Numbered from the stretch's first letter, positions 1 through 7,588 are shown. The stretch: DNA of 14,813 nt from Ruminococcus sp. (GCA_023667165.1 JAMPAO010000067.1:1-14813); one strand, 5' to 3'. Translations and numbers: made by a program. The notes: generated by a model from the sequence alone, not told the origin.

Positions 1-1021
1 CAAGACCGAGGGCAAGACCGTCTTTCAGCTTTTCGTCCGCATTGAGCTGACTTGCCGGAGAAATGGTGTAGGGTATACTTTCATCGCTGACGAGCCTGCT
101 CTGGCTGTTAAGCCTTGTTTCAAGCTCCTTGAAGAATATCTCGTTGCGCGAATTAACGTAAATAAACGCTCCGCCGTAGGCTAACAGCACTATCACAAGT
201 CCGATGACAACGGCTCTTGCCGCCGCCATTGAAAACAAACGGCGGTTAAAATACCTTGCCACGGCATTTTTTTTCTTTGGCTGAGAAGATTCCTTTTGAG
301 CGGCAGGCGCCGCCGCGTTTGAAGCCGCCGTTTCGGCTTCCGCCTTTTTCGCCTGCTGTGCTTTTTGGGCGGCAGCCTCCGCTGCGTTCTGCTGACGCTC
401 CATTATCTTTTCGGCACGGGCGATACGCTCCGCTTCTCTTTTGGCTTCTTCCTCGCGCTGGCGCTTGTGATATGCCTCTTCTCTCAGCTTTTTCTTCCTT
501 GCCGCCTCGAGATCGCGGTCAAGAGCGTCCTCGGAGGCTGCCTGTCTTTCCGCCTCTGAAGCGGATATTGGCATACCGTCCGGAGCACGGTGAACTACCT
601 TTTCAGAAGTTTTTTCTCCGTTTCGGCTTTCGGGTGCGGATCTCTCTTCCGGATTCGAATTTTCGCCGGACTTTTTTTCCGCCTCGGCCTTCGGTGCGGA
701 TTTCTCTTCCGGATTCGGTTTTTCGCCGGATTTTTTTTCCGCCTCGGCCTTCGGGGCGGATTTCTCCTCCCGATTCGGATTTTCACCGGACTTTTTTTCC
801 GCCTCGGCCTTCGGTGCGGAAGTATCCTTTTCATCCAGCTTTGCCTCCGCTTCGTGAGCAAAAGCCAGCATCTCGCTCAGGCTTTGAACGGGAATATTTT
901 CCTCTTCATAGCCGTCCCCGATTTTTTTAGTCTGCTCCGAGGTGTTTGCAGCTTCATTTTTATTTGGATCGACAGCGTTTGCCGGTTTATTTGGATTTTT
1001 CTTACCCTTGCTCGAACTCAA
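1..1021 (-). CDS. Membrane protein with charged, repeat-containing cytoplasmic tail (partial, C-terminus off window)
   Basis: The frame stays open from about 1030 to the left edge, so only the first 340 residues are visible. I do not recognise the family. Visible layout: a low-complexity Lys/Glu/Ala/Pro-rich N-terminal region of about 260 residues with a 20-residue tandem repeat (roughly residues 68-127), a probable coiled-coil stretch rich in R, E, K and A (about 160-230), a KKK patch, then one hydrophobic segment (about 270-292, containing VVIGLVIVLLAYGGAFIYV) and the start of a polar domain. This suggests a single-pass protein with the N-terminus inside and the cut-off domain outside. The start is taken as TTG at 1021 because GGAG lies 8 nt upstream; GTG at 1030 overlaps that ribosome binding site. 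The gene begins 20 nt after the metG stop and is probably co-transcribed with it. The link to metG function is unknown. Confidence 0.8.
   Translation of the reverse strand, partial: MSSSKGKKNPNKPANAVDPNKNEAANTSEQTKKIGDGYEEENIPVQSLSEMLAFAHEAEAKLDEKDTSAPKAEAEKKSGENPNREEKSAPKAEAEKKSGEKPNPEEKSAPKAEAEKKSGENSNPEERSAPESRNGEKTSEKVVHRAPDGMPISASEAERQAASEDALDRDLEAARKKKLREEAYHKRQREEEAKREAERIARAEKIMERQQNAAEAAAQKAQQAKKAEAETAASNAAAPAAQKESSQPKKKNAVARYFNRRLFSMAAARAVVIGLVIVLLAYGGAFIYVNSRNEIFFKELETRLNSQSRLVSDESIPYTISPASQLNADEKLKDGLALGL
601..820 (-). repeat. 60-bp tandem repeat inside the left-edge gene, 3 copies plus one degenerate copy
   Basis: The period is exactly 60 bp, so the reading frame is kept. Complete copies lie at 820-761, 760-701 and 700-641, each coding a 20-residue unit of the type SAPKAEAEKKSGENPNxEEK. 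The copies differ at a few bases. A fourth, degenerate partial copy follows at about 640-601; its DNA still resembles the repeat but its protein does not, because part of it is read in another frame. The repeat lengthens the charged cytoplasmic tail. Confidence 0.9.
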
Positions 1022-1029
1022 AATTATCA

Positions 1030-1033
1030 CTCC
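1030..1033 (-). promoter_or_regulatory. Ribosome binding site selecting a TTG start
   Basis: On the minus strand GGAG lies 8 nt before TTG (1021-1019). The in-frame GTG at 1030-1028 shares a base with this site and so cannot use it. This favours the TTG start for the left-edge membrane protein. Confidence 0.6.
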
Positions 1034-1041
1034 GATTATAT

Positions 1042-3075
1042 TTAATTTGTTTTGAACTGCGACGGGTGCCGCTTGAAGAAGTCCGTTTTCGGCTCTAAGA
1101 ATTTCAGCCTGTGAGGCTTGTTCCCAAGGATATCGGGCAGGGGCGTGAAGATATTATCCCAATCCCAAACGCTTTCGTCAAGCTCCATATACTCCCGCAC
1201 CATTTCGGCTCCCCTCGGTGCAAGAGGGTGAAGCAGGACTGCGGCGGTCTTTATCATATGGAACGTATCCACGAGGAATTGGCTCCTCATCGCCTCATCT
1301 TCGGATCTGTCGGCGGCGCTCTTTGCCGCAGCCATGTACTTGCTCGCCCTGCGGATATATGAATCAAGCACGTATGTCACCTGATGAAATTCGGTCTTAT
1401 ACATAAATCTTTCGTATTCAAGTACCGCTTTTTCGGAAATTTCCAGAATATCCTCGGAAACTCTTCCCGACGGCATCACGCCGTCATAATATTTCTGAAC
1501 GTCGTAAAAGCAGGTTCGGATCACCCTGTTGAATACGTTCGACAGCAAAAACCCCTCTTTTGTAACGGGATCGCTGTCCTCATCCTTTGCGGCTGGATTT
1601 AACGGCTTCGGCTGGAAGCTGACGCTTCTCATACCCAGTCCGAGTCCCAGCCAGTGCATTCTAAGCTGCTCCGCCGTGTAGAAATCAAGCAGCTCCGCAG
1701 CCATGGGCGGCTTTATTTCGCCGCTTGACGACGCCTTTTTGTCAAGAAAAAGTATATGATGATTAGCCACAAGCACGGGCATCGTAAGATGATCTCCCGT
1801 GTTTTCGGAAGACATTTCTTCAAGCTTCTCGCTCTGAAAAGCCATCCACATGGCAGTCTGCGCAATGCCGTAGAAATAAATGTTATCCTGTCCGATAAAC
1901 TGATACACCTTCGCCTCGGGATCGCACCAGAATTTTCTGTATTCCTCCGTATCTCTTCCGCAAGAAGCAAGGTAAGCTATCGTAAAGGATATGGGCGCCC
2001 ATAGGGATTCGGGCCACACCCACACCGTCAGACCGCTTTCGTCCTCCAGCTCGGGAGCGGGAACGCCCCAGTCAATATTACCCGTAAGTCTGAAAGGAAC
2101 AAGGGTCTTTCCCTCTCTGAAGCGCACCCCTCTCTCCGTAAGCATGGCGCACGCCTCGTCGCGGTCGGAAAGGCGGTCGAAAACCACTGTAAAAGAGGTC
2201 TTTTTCGGTTCTTCAATAAGCCTGTGTTCAGCCATTTTCGGAGCAAGCTCCCTGTAAACGTCCATATAGTCGTTCATTATATAGATAACGGGAGGCTCGA
2301 GAAATTCCGATATAGTCTTTGTTACCACGCTGCGGACGTTCCCGCTCCGCTCCATGCCGCTTACCATATCCTTCAAAAGTCCGCTGTACTCCGGAAGTCT
2401 GAAATACCAGTTTACAACGTCCCTCATGACGGGAGTTTCGCCCGTAAGAGTGCTTTTGGGGTCTATAAGATTGACGGGATTGTACTGATGCCCCAGATCG
2501 CACTCGTCCGCATAACCTTTTTCGGACTTGCAGCCTTGAACGGGACATTTTCCCACCACCTGCCTGCCGTTGAGAAACATCTCCGCCTTTTCATCGTAAA
2601 ACTGCGCCGTGGATATCCTTTTAAGATGACCCATTTCGTAGAGCTTTCTGATAAACGCGTCGGAAACTCTGTTATGCCACTGAGCCGTTTCTCCCAGACC
2701 GGACGCGCCGAACAGGTCGAGGCTTATATCGTAATCCTCGAGAGTTTTTTTCTGCGCCTCGTGATTTTTGCGCACATAATCCTTGATACTTCCCTCAAAT
2801 CCGTTTTCCTTAGCCTTTCTGTAACCTTCTGCAATAGGAGAGCCGTAACAGTCGGTGCCGGAAACGAAAATAACGTTGTCCTTGCCTATCCTGTCCCGCA
2901 GAAAGCGGGCGTAAACGTCCGCGAAAACGAAAACTCCGCCCACATGACCGAAGTGCAGAGCCTTGTTTCCGTAGGGCATACCGCCCGTTACCACAGCTCT
3001 TTTCGGGAACTGCGGACGGTTGTCCCTGCTTACTTCATTTTTCTTTTTATAGTTATTTTCATTTTTATCGTTCAA
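1042..3075 (-). CDS. metG: Methionyl-tRNA synthetase (divergent class I form)
   Basis: Class I synthetase of about 677 residues that charges tRNA-Met with methionine in the cytoplasm. Visible signs: the HIGH-type motif as HFGH (residues 41-44) after the TGGMPYGNKALHFGH segment, a FVSGTDCYGSPI block, a zinc-knuckle-like set C177, C182, C192 and possibly H196, the WGVPAPE block near 338, a VWVWPESLWAPI block, and a helical anticodon domain with LSNVFNRVIR and a C-terminal LLHPLAPR. Three oddities: the KMSKS loop reads KASSS (447-451), losing the second lysine; about 60 extra residues (about 268-330) sit before WGVPAPE; and the fourth zinc ligand appears to be His. The start is TTG at 3075 with GGAGG 9 nt upstream; the in-frame ATG at 3141 has no such site and would add 22 unrelated residues. 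No C-terminal tRNA-binding (EMAP-like) domain is seen. Family assignment is firm; whether it is the only MetRS is unknown. Confidence 0.9.
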   Translation of the reverse strand: MNDKNENNYKKKNEVSRDNRPQFPKRAVVTGGMPYGNKALHFGHVGGVFVFADVYARFLRDRIGKDNVIFVSGTDCYGSPIAEGYRKAKENGFEGSIKDYVRKNHEAQKKTLEDYDISLDLFGASGLGETAQWHNRVSDAFIRKLYEMGHLKRISTAQFYDEKAEMFLNGRQVVGKCPVQGCKSEKGYADECDLGHQYNPVNLIDPKSTLTGETPVMRDVVNWYFRLPEYSGLLKDMVSGMERSGNVRSVVTKTISEFLEPPVIYIMNDYMDVYRELAPKMAEHRLIEEPKKTSFTVVFDRLSDRDEACAMLTERGVRFREGKTLVPFRLTGNIDWGVPAPELEDESGLTVWVWPESLWAPISFTIAYLASCGRDTEEYRKFWCDPEAKVYQFIGQDNIYFYGIAQTAMWMAFQSEKLEEMSSENTGDHLTMPVLVANHHILFLDKKASSSGEIKPPMAAELLDFYTAEQLRMHWLGLGLGMRSVSFQPKPLNPAAKDEDSDPVTKEGFLLSNVFNRVIRTCFYDVQKYYDGVMPSGRVSEDILEISEKAVLEYERFMYKTEFHQVTYVLDSYIRRASKYMAAAKSAADRSEDEAMRSQFLVDTFHMIKTAAVLLHPLAPRGAEMVREYMELDESVWDWDNIFTPLPDILGNKPHRLKFLEPKTDFFKRHPSQFKTN

Positions 3076-3084
3076 ATCAAAACG

Positions 3085-3089
3085 CCTCC
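3085..3089 (-). promoter_or_regulatory. Ribosome binding site selecting the TTG start of metG
   Basis: GGAGG on the minus strand is 9 nt upstream of TTG at 3075-3073. No Shine-Dalgarno sequence precedes the longer in-frame ATG at 3141, so the TTG start is preferred. Confidence 0.75.
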
Positions 3090-3227
3090 GAAAGCATATT
3101 AGAGTAAAGCATAAAATTATGCGGAAAGAGATACGGATCATGGTAACCGGTGCATTTACAAGTCATTTTTAAGGAAGCATTGATCCGGATCGGGCGCGCA
3201 GATCCCGTAAAGACAGGCTCTTATATA

Positions 3228-3256
3228 ATTTTAACATATTCCCCGTCAAATTGCAA
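3228..3256 (-). promoter_or_regulatory. Sigma-A-type promoter for metG
   Basis: On the minus strand a -35 TTGCAA (3256-3251) and -10 TAAAAT (3233-3228) are separated by 17 nt. An overlapping alternative is TTGACG with an 18-nt spacer to TATAAG. Either would start transcription near 3215-3221 and give a leader of about 145 nt before metG. It lies just downstream of tex, which has no visible terminator, so metG may also receive read-through. Confidence 0.65.
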
Positions 3257-3275
3257 TAGAATAATCAATAATTTT

Positions 3276-5462
3276 TCAGCCGCCGCTTTTCAAATCATCC
3301 GGGACCTTATCCCTGCGCATGGTCAGAGATATCCTGCCGCGCTTTACGTCAACGTCAAGCACCCATACCTTGACTACATCTCCCACCTTGACCGCCTCAA
3401 GAGGGTGCTTCAAAAATCTGTCGCATATCTGGGAAATATGAACAAGTCCGTCCTCATGAACGCCGCAGTCGACAAAACAGCCGAAATCTATCACATTTCG
3501 CACGGTACCCATAAGCTCCATGCCGGGTTTCAAGTCCTTCAGCTCCATGACCGCGCCGCTTCTCATAAGAGGCGGAGGAAGCTCGTCGCGGGGATCCCTG
3601 CCGGGTTTTGCAAGCTCCTTGACAATGTCCTTTACCGTAGGGATCCCTACCCCTATTTTCTCCGAAATAACCGCGAAACCCGTTTTTTCGGCAATATTCG
3701 GGATAGTATCCATCTTCTCCCCGCCAACGTCCGCAAGAGTAAAGCCGCATATTTTCAGCAGCTCTCCCGCCGCTTTGTAGCTCTCCGGATGAACGGAGGT
3801 ATTGTCAAGAGGATTTTTCCCTCCCCCTATGCGCAGAAAACCGGCGCACTGCTCGAACGCCTTTGCGCCCAGCTTCGGCACCTTCATAAGCTGCCTGCGG
3901 TCGGTGAACGCACCGTTTTCCTCGCGGTATGCCACGATATTTTTCGCCACAGCCGAATTGATCCCCGAAATATATGTCATAAGAGAGTATGAGGCAGTGT
4001 TCAGATCGACGCCCACGGAGTTCACACAGTCCTCCACAACGCCACCCAGCGCTTCTCCAAGGCGTGCCTTGGGCATATCGTGCTGATACTGACCCACGCC
4101 TATGGATCTCGGGTCTATTTTTACAAGCTCCGCAAGAGGATCCTGCAAACGCCTTGCTATGGAAACCGCGCTTCTAAGGGAAACATCGTAATCGGGAAAT
4201 TCCTCCGCAGCCAGCTTTGACGCGGAATACACCGACGCGCCCGCTTCCGACACCACCATATACGACACCTTTCCGTCAAACTCCGATATGATATCCGCCA
4301 CAGCCTGCTCGCTTTCCCGCGAAGCCGTGCCGTTGCCTATGGCGATAGCGGTCACATTGTGATCGGCTATCATTTTTCTGATGATCCTTTTTCCCTGCTC
4401 AACCCTGTTCTTTTCGTTGGCGGTAATATACGCCACCCCCGTGTCAAGCACCTTACCGGTGCCGTCCACCACCGCCAGCTTGCAGCCTGTGCGGAAACCC
4501 GGATCGACTCCGAGAGTCACCGCTCCCTTAACGGGCGGCTGCATAAGGAGCTGACGGAGATTAGAGGAAAATACCTTTATTGCAGCCTCGCTTGCCTTCT
4601 CCGTGAGAGCGGCTCTTATTTCTCTTTCCGCTGATGGATATATAAGCCGCTTCCAACTGTCAAGGCAGGCATTCTCGACCAGCCTGCCGCAGGGACTGTC
4701 GTTTTTCTTGAAGCAGTTCAGTATTATCCGTTCCGCGTCGCCGTCGGGAAGAGTTACCGATACTTTCAGCTTTTCCTCCCTCTCTCCCCTGTCCACCGCA
4801 AGTATCCTGTGACCTGCAATTTTGCTTACAGGTTCGGAAAATCCGTAATAATTGCGGTATGTTCCTTCCCTGTCAGTTTCCTCGCTGCCCTCGGAATTGA
4901 GCGTTCCCCTTGCGTTGAACAGATTTCTGAGCTTTTTGCGAAGCTCGGGATCGTCCGAGATCCTCTCGGCTATTATATCGCACGCCCCCGCTGCCGCTTC
5001 CTCGGCGGACATGACCTGTTTTTCCTCGTTTATGTATTTTTCCGCTTCCTTTTCGGGCGATGTGCTTTCATCCTGTGCGAATATAATATCCGCCAGTGGC
5101 TCAAGTCCCTTTTCCTTGGCTATGGACGCCCTTGTGCGCCGCTTTTGCCTGAACGGGCGGTAAATATCCTCCAGCTCCGCAAGAACCGTCGCCTTTGATA
5201 TCAGGGCAGCCGTTTCATCGGTCATTTTGCCCTGTTCGGCAATTGCGTTCATTATCTCCTCTCTGCGTTTGTCGAGGTTTCTCAAATAGGCGAGCCGTTC
5301 CGAGATAAGACGGATCGTCTGATCGTCCAGTGAGCCGTGCTGCTCCTTTCTGTACCGTGCAATAAACGGAACGGTGCAGCCGCCGTCAAGAAAAGACACG
5401 ATATTGTCGATATACTCCCGTTTAACATTAAATTCGGTGTGAAGAGCCTCGTTGATATCCAT
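3276..5462 (-). CDS. tex: Tex-family S1 RNA-binding protein (transcription accessory protein)
   Basis: Full-length Tex homologue of 728 residues, the usual size. Layout: helical Tex N-terminal region (about 1-200, with PFIARYRKE and the YRPF..KRRTRA segment), an RNase-H-fold YqgF-like domain beginning LGVDPGFRTGCKLAVVD (from about 317) with AIGNGTASRESE, a helix-hairpin-helix region (about 486-545, VGVDLNTAS to AFEQCAGFLRI), and a C-terminal S1 domain (about 647-716, GTVRNVIDFGCFVDCGVHEDGLVHIS). Tex proteins bind nucleic acid and are linked to transcription and RNA metabolism; the precise cellular role is not settled. The start is ATG at 5462 with GGAGG 6 nt upstream. It begins 15 nt after the radical-SAM gene stops, so it is very likely in the same transcript. 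Confidence 0.97.
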   Translation of the reverse strand: MDINEALHTEFNVKREYIDNIVSFLDGGCTVPFIARYRKEQHGSLDDQTIRLISERLAYLRNLDKRREEIMNAIAEQGKMTDETAALISKATVLAELEDIYRPFRQKRRTRASIAKEKGLEPLADIIFAQDESTSPEKEAEKYINEEKQVMSAEEAAAGACDIIAERISDDPELRKKLRNLFNARGTLNSEGSEETDREGTYRNYYGFSEPVSKIAGHRILAVDRGEREEKLKVSVTLPDGDAERIILNCFKKNDSPCGRLVENACLDSWKRLIYPSAEREIRAALTEKASEAAIKVFSSNLRQLLMQPPVKGAVTLGVDPGFRTGCKLAVVDGTGKVLDTGVAYITANEKNRVEQGKRIIRKMIADHNVTAIAIGNGTASRESEQAVADIISEFDGKVSYMVVSEAGASVYSASKLAAEEFPDYDVSLRSAVSIARRLQDPLAELVKIDPRSIGVGQYQHDMPKARLGEALGGVVEDCVNSVGVDLNTASYSLMTYISGINSAVAKNIVAYREENGAFTDRRQLMKVPKLGAKAFEQCAGFLRIGGGKNPLDNTSVHPESYKAAGELLKICGFTLADVGGEKMDTIPNIAEKTGFAVISEKIGVGIPTVKDIVKELAKPGRDPRDELPPPLMRSGAVMELKDLKPGMELMGTVRNVIDFGCFVDCGVHEDGLVHISQICDRFLKHPLEAVKVGDVVKVWVLDVDVKRGRISLTMRRDKVPDDLKSGG

Positions 5463-5477
5463 AATGTTCCTCCGTTT

Positions 5478-6377
5478 TCAAATTCCCGACAGATCGAAAT
5501 CGGGCGTATATTCTCCGCTTGCGGACGAGCGCTCCTGAAAATAGCCGTTAAAGCCCATCCGAGCCGCCGTATCGGAAACCTTTTCATATTCGTAGGTCGA
5601 TATTCTTCTGTCGATCCTCTTATGCTCCGCGCTTTTGTAAGCGGGCGTGTACTGGCTCATAAGGCTAAGCAGAAAGCTGTCCTTGGGATAAAGACGGCTG
5701 ATGCTTTCAAGCACAGCCTCCGAATCCTTCCTGTGAGAGGGCAGAACCATATGTCTGATTATCACGCCCTTTTTCATTATCCCTCCGCCGTCAAACTCGG
5801 GCTTGCCCGCTATCTCTATCATTCTGCCCACAGCGGCGGAGGCTGCGGCGAAATAATCGGGAGCGGCGGAATATTCCTTTGAAATACCGCTGCCGCAATA
5901 TTTCAGATCGGGAATAAAAATGCTTACATAACCCTTTAGCATATCGAGAGTTTCCGTATTTTCATATCCTCCGCTGTTGTACGCAACGGGGATACCGAGC
6001 CTGCCGCCGCATATATCCAGGGCGTTTATTATCATCGGAACGTAATGCGTGCCGCTTACGAGATTTATATTGTGCGCTCCCGCTTCCTGAAGCGACAGGA
6101 ATATCTCCGCAAGACGCTCGTCGGATATTTCTTTGCCGAAATTTTCCGAGGATATCTTATAATTTTGACAAAAGCAGCACCGCAGGCTGCATCCGGAAAA
6201 AAAAACAGTACCCGACCCGTTCGTCCCCGAAATGCAGGGTTCCTCCCACATATGAAGATATGCCTTTGCGGCCTTTGCGCGCATTCCGCCTCCGCAGAAG
6301 CCCTTTTCCCTGCTGCGGTCGGCGCGGCAGCGGCGGGGACACAGCACGCAGCTCCTCAGAATATCCTTATTATTCAT
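5478..6377 (-). CDS. PflX-type radical SAM protein (COG1313, PFL-activase-like)
   Basis: Cytoplasmic iron-sulfur protein of 299 residues. The radical-SAM cluster motif CxxxCxxC is visible as CSLRCCFC (C63, C67, C70), followed by QNYKIS as in pyruvate-formate-lyase activases. The N-terminus carries a second cysteine set (C10, C13, C17, C28; CVLCPRRC...GFCGGG) typical of the PflX/COG1313 branch. Later blocks NLVSGTHYVP, VAYNSGGYE, IFIPDLKY and RHMVLPSH also fit. The family resembles glycyl-radical activases, but the substrate of this branch is not established and no glycyl-radical enzyme lies nearby. The start is ATG at 6377, just before the first cysteine motif; it overlaps the end of the upstream gene by 8 nt (ATGAATAA) and has no clear ribosome binding site, suggesting translational coupling. 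Longer upstream starts would lie inside the neighbour. Confidence 0.88.
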   Translation of the reverse strand: MNNKDILRSCVLCPRRCRADRSREKGFCGGGMRAKAAKAYLHMWEEPCISGTNGSGTVFFSGCSLRCCFCQNYKISSENFGKEISDERLAEIFLSLQEAGAHNINLVSGTHYVPMIINALDICGGRLGIPVAYNSGGYENTETLDMLKGYVSIFIPDLKYCGSGISKEYSAAPDYFAAASAAVGRMIEIAGKPEFDGGGIMKKGVIIRHMVLPSHRKDSEAVLESISRLYPKDSFLLSLMSQYTPAYKSAEHKRIDRRISTYEYEKVSDTAARMGFNGYFQERSSASGEYTPDFDLSGI

Positions 6378-7398
6378 ATCTGTGGGCGGTGAAACCCGTA
6401 AGTACGATATCCTTAGTAAGATACCCCTCCTTCGGGATATGCTCGTCGGAATAATCGGTGGAGAGATATTTTTTATTGTCATCGGCAAACACCGTTGCGA
6501 CAATGCTACCGCTCCCCAGCTTCTCCTGCGCGAGAATGCAGCCGAGCATATTCGCTCCCGACGATATCCCCACGCCCAGACCGAGATATCTCGAAAGCAT
6601 TTTTGCCATTATTATCGAGTCGATATCGTCCACCGACACTACCTCCGTCATCTCGTTCATTTTAAGCACGGGAGGGATAAATTCGTCGGAAATGCCCTGT
6701 ATACGGTGCTGACCGACCTTGCAACCGGTGGACAGCGTAGGCGAATTAAGCGGCTCCAGCGGATAAACGCGGCAATCGGTATTATCCTCCCTCAGACGCC
6801 TGCCTATGCCCATGACCGTGCCGCCGGTACCCACGCCCGCAACAAATCCGTCCGCCGTAAGTCCCAGCGCCGCAAGCTGACGGGATATCTCATCGCCCGT
6901 GTAAAGGTAGTGGGTTTCGGTGTTATCTTCGTTTGAAAACTGCCTGGGGAGAAAAACGTTGCCCTGCTCCGCCAGTTCCTCGGCGACGGCTATCGAACCC
7001 AAAAAGCCTCCCTGCTCACGGGAGATCAGCCTGACCTCCGCGCCGAAGCTTTTCATAAGATTTATCCGCTCCGCGCTCATCCAGTCGGGCATATATATTA
7101 TCACCTTATGCCCCAGAAAGCTGCCGACGGCGGAAAACGCGATACCCGTATTCCCGCTGGTAGCCTCCGCGATCACATCTGTGGGAGATATCTCTCCTCT
7201 TTGATAAGCTCTTTCCATAATGTGGCACGCCACTCTGTCCTTGACGCTGCCTGTCAGATTAAGAAATTCCGCCTTGGCAAATATCCTGCGGGGCGTACCC
7301 TTATACTCGAAGCATATCTCCAGAAGCGGAGTTCTGCCCACCATGCCCTTTATCCGGCTCAATTTTTCGGAATATTTCACATCGCCCTGTTTATCCAT
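6370..7398 (-). CDS. PLP-dependent cysteine synthase family protein
   Basis: Fold-type II PLP enzyme of 342 residues in the cysteine synthase/cystathionine beta-synthase family, which joins an activated serine derivative to sulfide or another nucleophile. The PLP lysine is K53 in NLTGSVKDR, the substrate loop is TSGNTG (80-85), the phosphate-binding loop is GTGGT (190-194), and GISSGAN (277-283) is the C-terminal PLP motif. KVGQHRIQGISDEFIP matches the usual GPHKIQGIG..FIP segment. The usual Pro of NPGGSVKDR is replaced by Leu, and about 30 residues extend beyond YLSTDY at the C-terminus, so it is not a textbook CysK. No serine acetyltransferase is nearby. The start ATG at 7398 is the first possible one: two stop codons in frame lie just upstream; a GAGG lies 12 nt upstream. 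It leads the operon with the radical-SAM gene and tex. Exact substrate uncertain. Confidence 0.87.
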   Translation of the reverse strand: MDKQGDVKYSEKLSRIKGMVGRTPLLEICFEYKGTPRRIFAKAEFLNLTGSVKDRVACHIMERAYQRGEISPTDVIAEATSGNTGIAFSAVGSFLGHKVIIYMPDWMSAERINLMKSFGAEVRLISREQGGFLGSIAVAEELAEQGNVFLPRQFSNEDNTETHYLYTGDEISRQLAALGLTADGFVAGVGTGGTVMGIGRRLREDNTDCRVYPLEPLNSPTLSTGCKVGQHRIQGISDEFIPPVLKMNEMTEVVSVDDIDSIIMAKMLSRYLGLGVGISSGANMLGCILAQEKLGSGSIVATVFADDNKKYLSTDYSDEHIPKEGYLTKDIVLTGFTAHRYE

Positions 7399-7482
7399 AA
7401 AAACTCATTACCTCTTTATAACGGTATATATAATTGTCCGAGTCGGCGCCGTGCAAAGGCGTCAGCCGCTCTAATATATAAC

Positions 7483-7511
7483 ATTATAACCTAAAATACG
7501 CCGAATGTCAA
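7483..7511 (-). promoter_or_regulatory. Consensus sigma-A promoter P1 for the cysteine synthase-PflX-tex operon
   Basis: On the minus strand TTGACA (7511-7506) and TATAAT (7488-7483) are separated by exactly 17 nt, a perfect consensus. Transcription would start near 7476, giving a leader of about 78 nt before the ATG at 7398. Confidence 0.88.
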
Positions 7512-7514
7512 TAG

Positions 7515-7584
7515 CGGCGCGGCAGCCGGACGCGGAAACGGTATTTTGCAAATTCAGCTCCGCTTTCATATTTCCGCCGCGCCG
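7515..7584. repeat. GC-rich inverted repeat between promoters P2 and P1
   Basis: CGGCGCGGC at 7515-7523 and GCCGCGCCG at 7576-7584 are perfect 9-bp inverted copies; a G-U and a G-C pair extend the stem to 11 bp. In RNA made from P2 the first arm would be at or near the 5' end and the second just before the -35 box of P1. No U-run follows, so it is not an intrinsic terminator. Confidence 0.6.
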
Positions 7585-7588
7585 AAGC

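Noticed and set aside
256..930. Plus-strand open frame of 224 codons rich in Arg, Pro and Phe, and a second at 590-1045
   Set aside because: Both are antisense to the left-edge membrane protein; their repeated Phe/Arg/Pro units are the complement of its 60-bp repeat, and they lack ribosome binding sites.
2224..3102. Plus-strand open frame of 292 codons opposite metG
   Set aside because: Shadow of metG, whose motifs are clear on the other strand; no recognisable domain.
3076..3221. T-box riboswitch in the metG leader
   Set aside because: The conserved T-box antiterminator sequence and a following terminator are not present; the leader is also shorter than most T-boxes.
3150..3992. Plus-strand open frame of 280 codons
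   Set aside because: Mostly antisense to tex, with no protein family signature; the tex S1 domain on the other strand is unmistakable.
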